Counted from the first letter of the stretch, positions 1 through 14,300 are shown. The stretch: DNA of 64,000 nt from Ancistrus triradiatus (GCA_025084515.1 JAJAGP010000230.1:248001-312000), one strand, 5' to 3'. The notes: generated by a model from the letters alone, not told the origin. A program made the numbers and translations.

Positions 1-1389
1 CTCACTAACTTAGGCTGTTTTTTTATCCTTTATGTCCATTCCCAGCCCTCGTTGGAAGTGGACTGACTGAACTTCGCTATGAAGCTGATTGAGGGAGGGG
101 TCTAAATCAATTTAAGCTCCCATCAAGCCTTAAATCAGACCATTGGAGGATTAACCAACACTTGCTTTTGGCAGTAGGGTTTCAACACTAAATGTTCCCG
201 ACGTTTTAAGCGACGTTTAACTCAACCATAGGCAACTCTAGTGTGGGTAACACCAACAATTCAACACTGGCAACCCAGAGAAAATTTTTACTTGATCAAA
301 TGTTGATCTTTGTTGAGACCTCTCACTTAGGCTACTTTTCATATAAAGATCACCTTTGTCAGTTATGTTTCTCCTAAAACTGCTTAGGAGAAATCGAATT
401 AGACAAAAATGAGAAATGAGATTCTTCAGCCTACTTCTGAGGTTAAAGGAGTCAATGCTGAGAATTTGGTTTCAGACACGAGCTCTGAGGAGATCTTTTT
501 CTTATACTTAATCTCTTTCAATACTCTTTAAGAATTCTTCAGGAATTAAGAGGAATTACTCAGTAAAGCAATGAAGTTAGCAAAATCAATCACAAGTTAA
601 GGACTAAAGCTTTGTAACACCTATTAATCATTCAGTTCAATTAACACAACCTTTTATTGTTGAACATTTTATTTCTTAAACAGAAATAATTCTGCCTAGT
701 AAAAATCAGGATTCCATGGACAGGAGAGGATTTATTTAATTACATATAGCCCAAAATCACTGGTTTATACAAACAAAATGAGAATTAATATTTGTTAGAT
801 GTACAGCTATTAAGGTGAATAAAATGGCCCAAATCAAATACCATCAAAAGTGAAGGCTCTTGGTATTTGGATGAGAAATTGTCGAGTTCACATTGAGACT
901 CGTGTCTTTAGTAAAGTGTTATTTTGGCAAATCTAAGCCCAAGGTGAAACCATATTGACTCTATTGATCTCTACCTGTGTGATTACCGAGGTTTTATCTC
1001 AGGAGACACATCTTGGCAGTGGGAGACTTGTGCTAAAGTCTCATTTGACTTTCCATTTTATCTCATCGTTGTCTAAGAGAAACTACAAAGATATTACGGA
1101 GATCTTTTTGATTTTTCTTTCCACTGGGAAGTTTGCTGTGAGGGGTTCATCAGCCTTAAAATGAATAAAATTGAATTCCTATATATAAAAAATGATAGAT
1201 AATAACAGGCTATGACATCAGCACAATTATAGCCAAAGTACAGTATTGTGTTAATGTACCTATATCCGTTATTATGTGTGGTTCTAAGCAGACTCTGGGT
1301 AATTAAGGAGGCTTTCGGATTTTTTGAGCAAATCTTTGGTGTCTCCTTCACTCGATCGAGAACCATATGAGGAACCTTTGTCTTAAAAA
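1..1389. other. 5' flanking DNA, no gene seen
   Basis: AT-rich sequence upstream of the lef1 promoter zone. I see no exon, RNA gene or clear full-length mobile element. Phrases such as the paired 'gagatcttttt' near 489 and 1099 hint at an old inverted element, but I could not define its ends. Loose LEF-type CTTTG cores occur (for example CTTTGTT near 309 and CTTTGTC near 355), none of them the strict CTTTGATS form. A far-upstream regulatory role is possible but not supported by anything specific. Confidence 0.5.
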
Positions 1390-2166
1390 GCCCGGACTTC
1401 ACTTTCTGCTCACTTGAGATGTACAAACTCCCTCCTCCCTCTTTCCTCCTTCCTTCTTACGGGAGTGTCAATCAGAGCGGCGGCTTCTCTTTCATCTTTC
1501 GGAGAGGGAGAGGGGAGGAGAGCCGTTGCTACGTTACGCACACGCACGCGCACACGTACCCCCCCCAAAACCTTCCCCCAAAACAGAGCTGCATATCGCG
1601 CGGAGCGGCCGCTCCAGTTCGGTTGTGTTTGTGTACGCGGCGCGTCCACATGCGCTCAGTGCTCGCTCTTTCGTTGCCGAACCCGAAGAAAGCTCGTTCC
1701 GTGAGCGCGTGGATCGGCTGAAAGTTCAGTCCTTCCACGAGTGGAAAAAACTTGTTCAAAACAAGCCTCTTGCTCGACCCGTGCTGACGCGAGTAGTTTC
1801 CTGTGGGCTCCAAACAAGAAAAAAAACAAAGTCAGTCCGCTTTCAGACTTGAAGAGGATCATTACAGAGAAGTCGTGGATCTGGAGTCGTGGGTTTAATC
1901 CAGCAAACTTTTTTTGGTCTTGACTTCTTTTTGAACGTGCCTGCGCTGCTGATATTTCAAGCCGCTTGAACCGCGCGTTTGAGTTCTATCTCTCGGATTG
2001 TTTATCATAGCCAATAATCGTTATTCTAGGCGATAAAAGAGCGTGAGCGCACGCACAGGTCTCCGCGCTCCCGGCCCAGACTTTGGCGCCGCAGTTTGTT
2101 TCGACTTTTCCCAAGCGGATTTGAAGGACATCCGTGCCTCGCAGAACTTCTCAGGACGCGTGCAAC
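1390..2166 (+). promoter_or_regulatory. lef1: lef1 CpG-rich promoter and 5'UTR zone
   Basis: This block is much richer in GC and CpG than the DNA before it and leads directly into the start codon. It includes a 14-bp perfect palindrome with a NotI site (GGAGCGGCCGCTCC, 1602-1615), a CCAAT box at 2011-2015 and a TATA-like GATAAAAG at 2032-2039. The CCAAT/GATAAAA pair would put one transcription start near 2060-2075, giving a roughly 100-base leader. Mammalian LEF1 has a much longer GC-rich leader, so a start further upstream (about 1400-1900) is equally possible. No TSS can be proven from sequence. Confidence 0.55.
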
Positions 2167-2373
2167 ATGCCGCAGCTGGCGGGTGGAGGAGGCGGCGGGG
2201 ACCCGGAGCTCTGCGCCACCGACGAGATGATCCCGTTTAAAGACGAAGGAGACCCGCAGAAGGAGCAGAGCTTCGCCGAGATCACCAACTCCGAGGAGGA
2301 GGGAGACCTGGCCGAGCTCAAGTCGTCTCTGGTCAACGAGAGCGAGATCAGTCCCAACAGCAACAGCCACGAC
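2167..2373 (+). CDS. lef1: lef1 exon 1: beta-catenin-binding domain
   Basis: Residues 1-69. It starts with MPQL, then a six-glycine run (6-11), then the acidic stretch DEMIPFKDEGD (19-29) and GDLAELKSSLVNESE (46-60). In TCF/LEF proteins this acidic segment lies along the armadillo groove of beta-catenin. It ends in phase 0 at GAC, followed by donor GTGAGT at 2374. An in-frame GTG lies at 2134, but ATG at 2167 is the family start. Residues beyond about 60 are typically variable. Confidence 0.97.
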
Positions 2374-5300
2374 GTGAGTGTGAATGAAGAAGCAGCGCCT
2401 GGCTCAGACCTGCTGCCCAAAGCCTCGAATTATTTACCTATAAATATTTATGTGTAAATAGATCCGCGCGCGCCTCTATAATTTATTACTTATAGGCGTT
2501 GGAGTGATTTATTTTCCTCACCCGCGCTGAAGCTCCAGTTTGAAGGCATTCAGCCTGGAGGCGCATCGCAGTAAAATAAGTTGACAAGTCTGTAGAATGT
2601 AGTTTAATTTAATAACATATTTGTTTGAATTCAGAACGGGCCTGGTTGTACCTGGGTTGTAGGCTGCTGATCCAGCTTTTACGCATGGTGCTGTGTTCGG
2701 TGTATCAAGGAGGCGTCCGTGTTAATTGCCTTATTCAGTAAAACCAAATCATGTCTCCTAACTCTTATTTAGTACCTAACAATTTATCTCCGTGTAGAGC
2801 TAAAAAACGCCAACACAACCACAATGTTTAATTGTATCGTGCGCCAAAGATTTGTTTGTATACCTTTTTATTGTTGTTATTAATAATACTGAATTAATAA
2901 CTGTCACCAAACCTACATTTGTAAACGTTTTTAGTATTATTAATGTTAACTATTAAAGTACTAACGACTTAATTCAACAGCAGGAAAAAATGATAGTGAA
3001 TAGCAAATACTCAACAATAAACCTGTATCCTTGCTTATTTTTTAGTCATACACTGATGTTAATAATGGTGATAATGGTTTGCTTGACTGTAATTCACTAT
3101 AACAGTTCTTTTGTTTTAGTAAAACATAAAACAATTTATATGATATTAATAAATAATACTGCACTGATATTCATTTTAATTCAGCTTATTTTAACTTAAA
3201 TATTACTTTCTTTATTAGGCTTCTCTGAATAACACTGGTGTTTCTTTACTGACCTTTTTTAAAATTTCTTTTTGCTTCACCCATTTCTGAAAATGTGTCA
3301 TAGTCATTTTGTCTGCTTGAAAGCTGAATGGATGCAAATGATCAAGCTGGCATCTTTTCCTCCACCCCTTTATGGACAATAAGATATTTATAGACATCTA
3401 CCCATAAAAATGATTTACAATATTAAAAAAGCACAAAGCTTATTTGGTTCATTTCTCATGCACTCCAAGCTGGATTGTCTTACATTTGCAGGATGCACTT
3501 TATGGGCCGATGTTTAAAAAGTCTTTCTCCTGGCATGCAAAACATTGAGGCTTAGGAAGTGTGAGGAGGAAGGATCAAACGGTTGACTGAATGTTAATTG
3601 GGAATCCATTACAGATCCTGACTTTGCTGAAAGGCATTGTTTCTTTTTCCCTCCATCACCGAGTATGTGGTTGTGTGGGGATGGTTTTATTTCTCCTTTA
3701 TTGCTCATTGCATCTTTCAGCAAAACGGACTAGGTTGAACGTTTTACTTGTATGTTTGTACTTATTAATGTGATTTACTCTCTTATTTCTTTATCTCTAT
3801 CTAACAGGCAGCTAGACAGTCCCAAATAACACCAGATTCGTACCACGACAAACACAGAGAGCATCCTGACGATGGTAAGCGATGCTCACCTTTTTCCTTC
3901 ACCACAGCGCATGTAGGTCTGGATCTGAGTGACCTGTGTGACGCTGTATTAAATCATGGCACGCTCGATATGTCTCGATTGATCTTGGAAAGCTGAGGAT
4001 GATCAGTGAAGGGTGTGTCCGAAAAGTCTGCTTTTGTGCTCGTGTAGGACTTGCAGGACAAGCAGGGTGAAAAATAATCTCTCTTAGATACAGGGAGCTT
4101 TACATGTTTATCCTAATTAATTCAAAGTATGTGTGTAGCCTATAGATTTAATTCTAACATACAAGACCAATATTCAAATGAAGGCAGGGTTTAATTCTTT
4201 ATATTAACACATGATGTGGTGCCAGAAAAACAGTTTAAATTAAAGCTGATTTTAGGAGTTTCTCAGATCAAACATCTGATAGAATGAGCTTTAACATGCG
4301 TGCTGTTCCATATTATTAGGACTAGTGAGAGATGGGTCAGTACTGGTGAACAGTCTCAGTAAGATTCTCCTAAAATGCATCATGATGTTCCAAGCTCAGT
4401 TCCAAGCCGTCCAATAAGACGAGGAGCAGCTTCAGGGCACGTGCCAGCACGTTGGTCTGGTGGAGTCATTGACGCTCCGGTCCCACCATCGGGGACGTGT
4501 TGCCCCGGAGTTCATTTGATCTCCACTGATTGCTCGTCAATCTGACACCAGAGCGCCGGAGCTCACAAAAGAAGGGACTTGTAGTCCTTTTTGTTCTCTG
4601 CTCCTCGTGAATAGTTGTGCAACAACCCCCCCTTTAAAGACAGGGCTTGATTTCCACACATGCATCCCCCTTCCGCCACCGACCCCAGCCCAATCCGTCC
4701 CGCTCACACCCCCACCTTACTTAAGGGTGGGAGTGGATCTGTCTGTCTGTTCCGCTTTTGAAACCTTCTCTTTCACCCCGGCGCAAATAGACACGAGGGC
4801 CTGCGTAAACAGCCGGGGGTCGTCTGTGTTTGTGGACCTCGGTGCGTACGTCGTATTGTGCGGTAATTGTTGCTAATTGGCACAGCAAGGACGCAATAAA
4901 ATGGAACAGAAGGAAACAGCAGGATCAATAAAAGCACAATCGTTTTAGACAGTATCAGAGTCGAGCGATGCCCTGTCAGCTTTGTTAGCAATACGAAATA
5001 TTGTGTGTGTTTATATATAAATGTCTACATTGTGATGGCATCGGAAGATGGGCACTGAATGCAGCTCAAAATTAAAGGAATATGCCAGCCAAAGACTCTG
5101 CCAAATTACATAACAAAGCTTTTTTTGGATAATATGCCATCATCTGCAGTATCAAAATCATTTATTTGCGATATACATTATATGTATTAGGATTTTTGTC
5201 TTGTGTTTGGTCCCAGCATGATGCCTTTGACACACAGATCTTCGACAACACAACAGCCATCCTAAGAGAATTTTGCACCTGCTATACAGATGTGCGAATA

Positions 5301-8300
5301 TTAAGATTAAATAGCCTGAGTTGTTAGTGAAGAGTAGTATAAACTTTACCAATATTGTTTTTTCCGTCGCAAGAATAGTATATAAGCTTAGTATATACAA
5401 TGAATCATAATACAATTCAGGACCATTTTTGCAATAACTGACTTCATATTGCACTGTTTTTTTTTCTTTATCATCATCTTTGATGCTGGGAATTTCACAA
5501 AATTAAGCGTCGCATTAAATTGTGTGTATATTTACAATGCTGTGCAAAAGTCTTAGGCCACCACGAGATTTGCTGTTCTAGCAATAATATAAAAACATAT
5601 ATAAATATTACTCCTGTTCGTTATTAAGATACAAACTTAAAATACGAAAAATATGGACGCAAAAAAACAACAACAAAAAAACAATTTTCAGCACATAAAA
5701 CGCTTCAGATCAAGCTACTTCTGATTGTAGAAGGGTCGACTTCCCATCGGCATCCCAATGAAGTGTAAGGGGAGGTCACATTAAATACCGCTGTAATCAG
5801 CTGTTTTTTCTGTTTTTTAATAGTGCGCACATTTCCTGTGTTTTCTGAGAAATAATTCTATATGCTCATTGTAGCATTGCTAAAACACCATAGCTAATAG
5901 TGGCCTAAGACTTTTGCACTGTGCTGTATATATTATGCGTCTGTCGTATAACTATTGAGAACCCTTTATTAGGATGTGATATTGGTACTGATGGCAGCAT
6001 CATAGTACAGTTCTGGTACTGATGGTACATACACTATATGGACAAAAGTATTGGGACACCTACACACTAACCCTACAGGAGCTTTTACGAAATCCCATTC
6101 TAAATCCATAGGCATTCATATGGACGTGGTGCCTCCATAAGCTATAACAGCTTCCACTCTGGGATTTTGGTCTGTGGGAATGTTATCCATTCATCCAGAA
6201 GAGTATTTGTGAGGTCAGACATTGATGCTGGATGAGAGGGTCTGGCACATGATGTCCGTTTTAGCTCATCCCAAATGTGTTTGATGGGGTTGAGGTCAGG
6301 GTTCTGTGCGGACCAGTCAGGTTCTTCCACACCAAACTCACCCGACCTTGCTTTCCCCAAACTGTTCCCACAATGTTGGAAGCATAAAATTGTCCAAAAT
6401 GTCTTGGTATGCAGAAGCATTAAGATTTCCCACTAGAACAAAGAGCCTAGGCCAAACTCAAAAAACAAGCCCAAAGCATTCTCCCTCCTTCACCAAGCAT
6501 TACAGTGGGCACAATGCAGCCTGGCATTCGCCGAACCCAGACTCAGACTGCCAGAGAGATGTAATTCATGACTCCACAGAAGTTTCCACCACTCCAGAGT
6601 CCAGTGGTGGTGTGCTTTATGGCACTCCATCTGACGCTTGGCATTGTGCTTGGTGACTCACGGTTGACTGTGGAATATCTAGGAGGGAAGACATTTCACA
6701 AACTGACTTGTTGTAATGGTGGAATCCTGTGACAGTACTGCTCTCGAATTCAGTGAGCTCTTTAGAACAGCCCATTCTTTCACAAATGTTTGTAAAGGCA
6801 GAATTTATAGATAGACGCTTGATTTTATAATGACGCATCCAAATTCAATGATTAAGAGGTGCGTCCCAATACTTTTGCCCACACAGAGTATATTGTGGTG
6901 ATAACCATATGTGATATGAGATGCAAAGTATACTATATAGTGTATACAGCATCTAAGGCACATAGACAGGATCCTACAATGGAAGCAACTCTGGGTTAAG
7001 GGCCTTGCTCAAGGACCCAGCAGTGGCAGACTGGCAGAGGAGGGATTTCAGCCCTAGGCGTTCTGGTACACACTCCAGTACCTAAACCCCTGTGCTGCCG
7101 GTATATATTTTTATTTGTATTTTTTGTCCCTGGTCAGGTCTAGGTCCACAGGCATAATCATCACATGGCTTGGTACCGGTCACTTTTGAAGTATTGTGAG
7201 ATGATCCCCCAACCAGAGTTGCTCTTCAATTGCAAGGCAGATGAATGAGGCATGTTTGAGAAAAGATGTGGGTGTCATTTTTGCAGATAAAATGTTCAGG
7301 CTTTAGGTTTTTTTTTTAGGGAGCTGGCCAAGTTTTAAAACCATTTACTGGTTTATATATGTAATGCATGTCACTTTGTAATAATTCCACTGTAAAGGTG
7401 ATTTGTCGTTTTATTTTTGTTTTGTTCAATATGAAGTTGCAAGTTTTGTGTGAATTAGTGTTTAAAATAAATTCCAGTGGATTTTTTAAGCAGAATATGT
7501 TTATCTACAAAAAGGAGGCACTGCAGAAGTTAGGGAATCACTGATTTAAACACTCATCCATTTAAACATTTTTATTAATTAGATCACGTCAGTGAGTTGT
7601 ACAATATTGCCAATAAAACCAGATTAATCCGCTGCTTCTCCAGTAAACTCTGCAGATATTAAGGTCATGCCTTTATCAGCATCAGTGGATATTAAACGAG
7701 TAACTCGCTTGTCTATAAAGTTTATAATATTGAATGACGTACCTGCCTGTTTTGGGCCAACTTGAAATACTAGTTTGATCCTATTAGATTGCATAATATT
7801 CTCTCACACTTTGATTGTTACTTGAAGTACTTTGTTGTTTAGCGACATAAAACAGACCAAAAACAAGAAACTGTGGAGTCTGATTTCCGTCCATTTTGAC
7901 TATAATGATGCTCAACATGCCAGTTGGTCACGATTCTGGTTCGCAAACAGTTACGTTTTTAGAAAATGCTTCGTAAGTCCCAAAAGTATTCGTTGTTCAT
8001 AGTGTGAGGCTGGCGTGTGTTCTCAGACTTTGCTCTTGCTCTGTTCCAGGTAAACTTCAGGATCTGTACAGTAAAGGCCATCCGTACTCGGGCTACCCCA
8101 GCTACATCATGATGACCAACATGAACAACGAACCCTACATGAGCAACGGCTCGCTCTCGCCTCCCATGCACAGAACGGTGAGTGACCCAGCACAGAACCG
8201 GCCTCTCTCACTCTGCTCTTTCTATCTCCGTCTCTTGCTCGGCCATCGGCAACAGTGTTCTTGCGTTAAGGGTCATTGAAAATATATTGCTATTTAACCC

Positions 8301-11300
8301 GACTGGCTTGATTGAGTGGAGAAATTGGGCTGTCGACCTTGCAGTAATGTTTCTAGAGTGTTCTTGCGTACCCAGCGCTCCCTGGATGCATTTTTGTTGT
8401 TTTTCTGACAAGGATATCATGATGAGGCTGACCTACTGTAACGTGCACCATAATCAGTGGTTTAGACTCAAAGCCATGTATTCAATGTCAGATTTGGTTT
8501 CAGTACGAAGCAGCGTTGTAACACTGACACCGGGCGATATGTCGTCATGCCACACAGTCCTAGCGCTCCGATTAGTCGCGGAAATGTCAACGACAAGTCG
8601 TGATCCCTCGGCGTGTTCGGTACCAGCCGCTCTCCGTCTGGCTTCGATGCGAACAATCAATGTGAGCGACCCAAAAAAGGGAGGAAAAAGCAGGATGGAA
8701 GACACGCTAGCAGCTGTCCATCCTAATCCTGTTTGGAGGTTTTTATGTGGAGAAGACTCGGGGTCTGGCAGTGGCCCCGTGCCGCGGGCTACACGCGAGC
8801 CCACAGACGCCTCTGCCATTGTTCACACTGATGTGGTGTGTGTGTGTGTGTGTGTGAGAGTGTGTGTGAGAAACAGAGTGATGCTTTTAGTTGTTGGGTG
8901 TAAAGTCTGCATTAGCTCTTCTGAAGGATTTTTGCTTTATTAGCTGTGGCTCCTGTTAAGGTTGATGGACGTGAACACACACTCATTTGTCTTCCTATCC
9001 TTGTGGGGACACTGACATGATTCCTGTGGCTAATTACTTACCCTTAACTTCAGTAACCTAAAGCAAATCATTTGACTCTTTTCACTTTTGTAAAAACAGC
9101 AGTTACGAAGTGAGGTCTGGCAGAACAGTTGTCAAGTTAAAATTGTCAGGTTTTCCTATCATTGTGAGGACGTTTGGTCCTCACAAGTATAGGAAGACGA
9201 TGTACGCCCACACATACACAGCGTGTCTGCATCTGTCTTTGTACTGTATCGGGATGAGTTCGTGTTTTTATCCAGCCGGTGAGCAACTGTGAAATCTTTC
9301 ACTCATAATTTATTATATTCATCGTGTTGTACCTATTTTTGTGTCTTTTTAGTGTTTAGATTAACTGACCGGACATTACCATAGTCACATAGTCTCTTTA
9401 TTTTGCTGTGATGAAAATATTAAGGGTATTTTCGCAAGACGCTGCGTGCAAATGATACGAAAATAGATCAGAGGTCCTGCTGAACACAGAAACCTAACCG
9501 TATCACTCCCTCAAGGAAATGCACAGCACAGTGGTTCTTCAGATACAAGCACACATGAACAATCTCTCACACTGTAGGACCAAATATAAACATGTTTTAT
9601 GAAATATAGACTTGCTTCAACACACCTCGCTGGCTGCACACAACCAAGAGGGAATGAGTCCACTTAAAGAACCACTGATTTCCAGAACAGGCAATGCAGA
9701 ATCACCTTTTACACTCTGTAAACCTTTAAGTAGGTAAATCCAGCACGGCACTAGTAGTTCGTCACAGCGGTCAAATGAAGTAAATCAATGTTCATGGGAA
9801 TAACTTGAATAAAAAATATGTAAACAAAACATGAAAGTGTGACAAGGTTTATGGCAGTAAAAATAAGCAAGCTCAACCTCTTAATTTGACCAGCGTCTGG
9901 AGTTGTATTTCTTTTTATAACTTGTTATAATCCTTAAAGCGAACGAGCGTTGGTTGTTAAGCAGTGCTTACCTGTGTGGTATTCAGTGCATTTACTCTAC
10001 AGTGCTTACATTAGTACCTAGGCACACTAACAATAGACTGAACGCCATTCAGGGCTTGTATTTGTTTTCCCAACCTGCTGAGCTTCAGCAGCTCTCCTCT
10101 CTCTGGCTTTGAGTGGGTTAAACATGAGGCTCTGCATCACCAGTGAAGACACCTGCTGGAATGCGGAAATCTGGCCGACGTTTTCCCCCTCAGCCCAGTT
10201 TGATCGTTTCACCCTAAACGTCGGACGCATCAGAGTCGTATCTCTGTATTCCAGCTGCACGCCTCTGGATCTGAGCAATGCAAATGGCCGTGTGTTTTCC
10301 TCTCGCGTTCTCTGGCTGCTGTAGGGATCAAATATGTGGACACAGTATCTCTAAGGCCTGAGATCAGTTTTCACCGAGATCAAAGGCAGCGCTCCCCCTA
10401 GCCCTCCCCTCCTCTCCTGCGCTCTTTTTGTCTCCTTCCCTGAAGTTTGGACTGATTTCCATTCCAGTTCCTGACGCCAGTCAAGGATGGGCCACTTTTC
10501 TGCAACTAAGCAGATTTGGGCTGGAGCGACCTGACGGTGAGAATGTTCATATGTGAGCTTTGTGCCGCCACGGAAACGCTCCATCTGACACGCCGCCATT
10601 ACCCTGCCAGTGGCCGTGACCCTTCGGCCGGCGCATGCGACGTCTCGGCGTCTGGTAATGATATCTGGCTTTCTGTGAAGATCGCCATCTACCTATGGGT
10701 CATTAGAGAACGTTTCCATGTGCACTTGAGATTCCGTATGGGTCATGGATGTTTCTAAGCTGTGTGGAAGAAGGAAAGAAAGTAAAACAGAAGAGAGCAG
10801 CGCAGAGCGTCGGGGTCGGTTTGGTTTGGCAGCGCGCTGAGTTCCTGTTCTGTTCGTGCCGTGTTTGGGAGCCGACAGTGGGAGGTCGGGTGAGGTTTTA
10901 GTGTTCCGCTTTGGGTTATTTAAAGGGACTGCGTGTGCGACGGTTCACGTTTCTCCAGAAGCCGCTGGCGGCAGAATCTGAAAGGAGCAAAAGAATGCAA
11001 CCTGGGGTTCCAGTGGTGCTCCATTTCATCGTTCTCTTGCCTCCAAGGGCCCTTCGTAAAAGAACTTGCAAGCCTGGCCTGTAATCTATCAATTAGCAGA
11101 CACCTTCCTGCAGGAGCGCCGCCAGAAGCCGCGTCTTGGCTCTGAAAGCCGTGGGCTGATGTTTAGACTTGCAACATTGCAGGAAACGTTAACTGTAGTG
11201 ATGCTCATGCAGTAGTAAGACAAGGGAGGCAGAAACTCGTTCCATCCAAGGAAATGAGGTAAAATACTTACAATGGGTCCGGTGATGCTGAAGATGATTG

Positions 11301-14300
11301 GAGATGACGGAATGGGATGGGAGTGCAGTTTGTTCGTGTGAGGTACTCGAACTGAGTTTAGGAAATGTATTTGACCAGACACCACCTGTGTGCTTTTCTT
11401 ACAAATGGTTAGGCCAGTTGGCCCAATGTGGGTGGGTCTGATTTAGTATCGATATCACCTTGTTCCTGTCATGAATAGCCATTGATTGCAGATCCCTGAC
11501 GTTAAAGAAACAAATCAATCCACGATTGCATAAAAGTGATGCAGGGCTAGGCTTGAGGGTCTGTACTCTACTACTGCCTAGCTGCTTCTGCTGAGCAAGG
11601 CTTGTAACCCAAAATTGCTTGGATTGTACGTTGTAAGTCCCTGGATAAGAGCATATGCTGAATATAGGAATGCACACCTACAACTCTAACCAGTTTTAAC
11701 CCTGCTAGTCCTGATCAGGGTTTCGCAGGCTTGTCTGCACATGAAGCCCAATCCTGCCAGAAGGCACCGCCAGGACTCAAGCCTGGGCCCCTGCAGTGGT
11801 ATTAGATCTCTGTGCCACTAAAGCACCCAGTATAAATTCTGCTTCTCTGCATTAAGCTTTACAAGAAGTCTTAAGAACATAATCCTGTTGTCTGGTCTCA
11901 CCCAGATGAAGTTTGATTCCCCATATGAGCCCAGTTCATCTCAAGCTTTCTTATATATCATAGTTTTTCATTGCCACTGGCCTCGGACTGCTTGTCTAGA
12001 CTTGGCTATTTGGAAAGCTGCTTTGAAATGAAGTCTATAAGCCCCATATATAAATAAGACCATATCTGTTAGTATGGTACACTAGTATCATACAGTACAG
12101 AGCCTTCTGTGTCTGTTACTCAGTTTCTTGTACTAGTATCGTACTGTATAGAGCTTGTAGCTGTGTCTGGTACTCAGTATCTTATTGAGAAGGGGAACAA
12201 GATCGAGGCGTCTCCCTGTTTTCCTGTATTTTCATAAATGTGAAATATTTGAAGTTTAAATATTGTGGCTTCACTGTTGTGCTGACGCTTCAAACCTCAG
12301 AAGAACTAAATATTGTGATAAATCGTGCGTCACGATAAATGACTTCAGATATCGCAGTATGACTTTTGCCGTGTCCAATATAATCTTTGATCAGGCCAAA
12401 CTAACAGTCTGTGGTTGATCTTTTAAAGTTTTTGCATTTTCTCAGCTGAATTCCTTACTGTAGCTGAACTCAGGATGGTCCACGGTGAAGGATGTAGCTG
12501 GTTTCAGTGCAGAGGTCATTCTCATCCCTCAGTCGCCCCCCCTAACCCCATTATGACTCGACACTGGCAGTAGATCACATACACTCGCGCATACACACAC
12601 TCCCTTTTGATGTGGGACGTGACGGATTTCTTCCTCAGTGTGGACGTGCCGTGGAATCATAACCCCCCAAACTCGGTTTACCTAATGAGATTTAACACTG
12701 CCATACATCCTCCGCCCTTCCCAGGCTATGCTCGGTCAGGGTCAGAAAACCACATCTCCCATCATTCCCTTCTTCCCTGTCCTGCTCCATCTCACTGATG
12801 GCTTTCATGCTGGATGGGAATCCCTCAAGGGTCGGCCTTGACAATTCAAGGGCTCTTCAATATAAAGTACTGTGCAAAAGTCCACCAATAGATTTGTTGT
12901 TTTTGCAGTGGTTGATTGATTGGACCCAAAAATTTCAAACTTGGATTCGTCAGTCTGTAATCCCCTTTTCGACTGATTTTCACTCCAGTCTTTGTGAGCG
13001 TTAGCAAGTCTTAACCTTTTAACCATGTTCTCCATATGAAAAAGTGGTTTATTGGCTGGTACCCTTCCAAAAAGACCAATCGTGATCAATTGGACTGCAG
13101 AAGGTTCTGAAGCTGCCAGATGCTGCTATTGCTCAAGTGTAAGGGGAGGTCACACTAAATGATTGCCCCGTGGCCTATAGAGACTTTTTTCCTGATTGAT
13201 ACAAATTTCCTGTATTTTCGGGTTGTAGAGTTAAATGTGGTACTTTTAAAATGGCTAAAACGATGGTATATCTACTCTAATGGTGGCCTAAAACTTTTAC
13301 ACAGTCCTGTATTACATGGAGCTAAAGATATAAATAGCTTAATCATAAGAAGTCACCTGCATTTTAATTCAGTATTCAGACTAGTTATTAATCCTGTTGT
13401 CTTCTGTATCTGTGCATGTATACAAACTTTGGGTTAAAGTTTGTATACAAGTTTGTAACCCGCCTTTGGGTTAAGCAGAAAATATCTCAAGAAGGACATC
13501 TTGTCCAATTTGGAGCCACAGTAAATATCTGAACAGAGCCGTTAGGCAACAGCAGTAAAGCTTATGTCCAAGAGAGCAAAATCAGCCCTGATCTTTGGGA
13601 TGGACCAATAGCTTCCACTTTCTTCATACAGAGAGGCATTTGTGTGCTTGTGTACAGAAAGCTCGGCTTATGACTTTGGACTGTGGAAGTGTGACCATCA
13701 AGGTACTGGACCATTGACCAGATGGTCCAAAGTTGAAGTTGTAATATTGTAGCAGTTTTCTGGATAGGACGGTTCAAAAAGAAGCTCTTGTATTGGAAGG
13801 AGAACCCTCCAGGTTGGTAGCAGTTGTGTGATAAGAGAACATTTGCATATAGTATTTACCAGTAAAACAACTTGAGTGACAGGGCAGGCTCGACAGTAAG
13901 AAATATGTAAATATTAAGAAAATCGATCTATAGAACTGATGATTTGACTCTGAAGTTATGAGCTATTTGTTCAGCTACACCCTCACTACTGGCACAACTG
14001 GTGCTGAAAGACATGAAATTAATGACTGCGTCATGTTGAACTTATTCTAGTTCTCCAGTCTCGTGTCTCCGTCAGAGCTCTTCCCTAAATGATCTAAGCA
14101 AGGCTTTCTTCACCTCTGCCACTTGGGATCTCATGTGGAGTCCAGATTTGTCTTTTTGTAGAGCCGTATCTATTAAGCGCTCTTTAGTTGCCTTTTATCA
14201 ATGGGGTGTACTTTGTTTTTTGCTTGTGTTTTAGCTCCTGTTATAAACAACTTATACTTACAAACAAGATGGATGTTATGTAATCTCCAAGATCAGGATC

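Larger units (their letters stand above)
3875..8049 (+). other. lef1 intron 2
   Basis: A 4.2 kb intron. It holds a Tc1-like deletion derivative (5533-5929), a longer decayed Tc1-like element (6030-6892) and an interspersed-repeat fragment (6950-7105). The block 4380-4870 is GC-richer and free of recognised repeats. In mammals the second LEF1 promoter (P2, for the beta-catenin-blind short form) lies in this intron; I cannot show it here, but 4380-4870 is where I would look first. One strict LEF motif, CTTTGATG, sits at 5478-5485. Confidence 0.8.

Noticed and set aside
2134..2166. In-frame upstream GTG as a longer Lef1 start
   Set aside because: The family starts at MPQL, encoded by the ATG at 2167 in good context; non-AUG initiation has no support.
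6142..6838. Active transposase gene
   Set aside because: The two transposase-like parts are in different frames with a scrambled middle, so the element is a relic.
8182..8943. 253-codon open stretch on the + strand just after exon 3
   Set aside because: It is out of frame with lef1 exon 3, has no recognisable domain, ends in a TG repeat and lies at the start of a clear intron. Likely chance.
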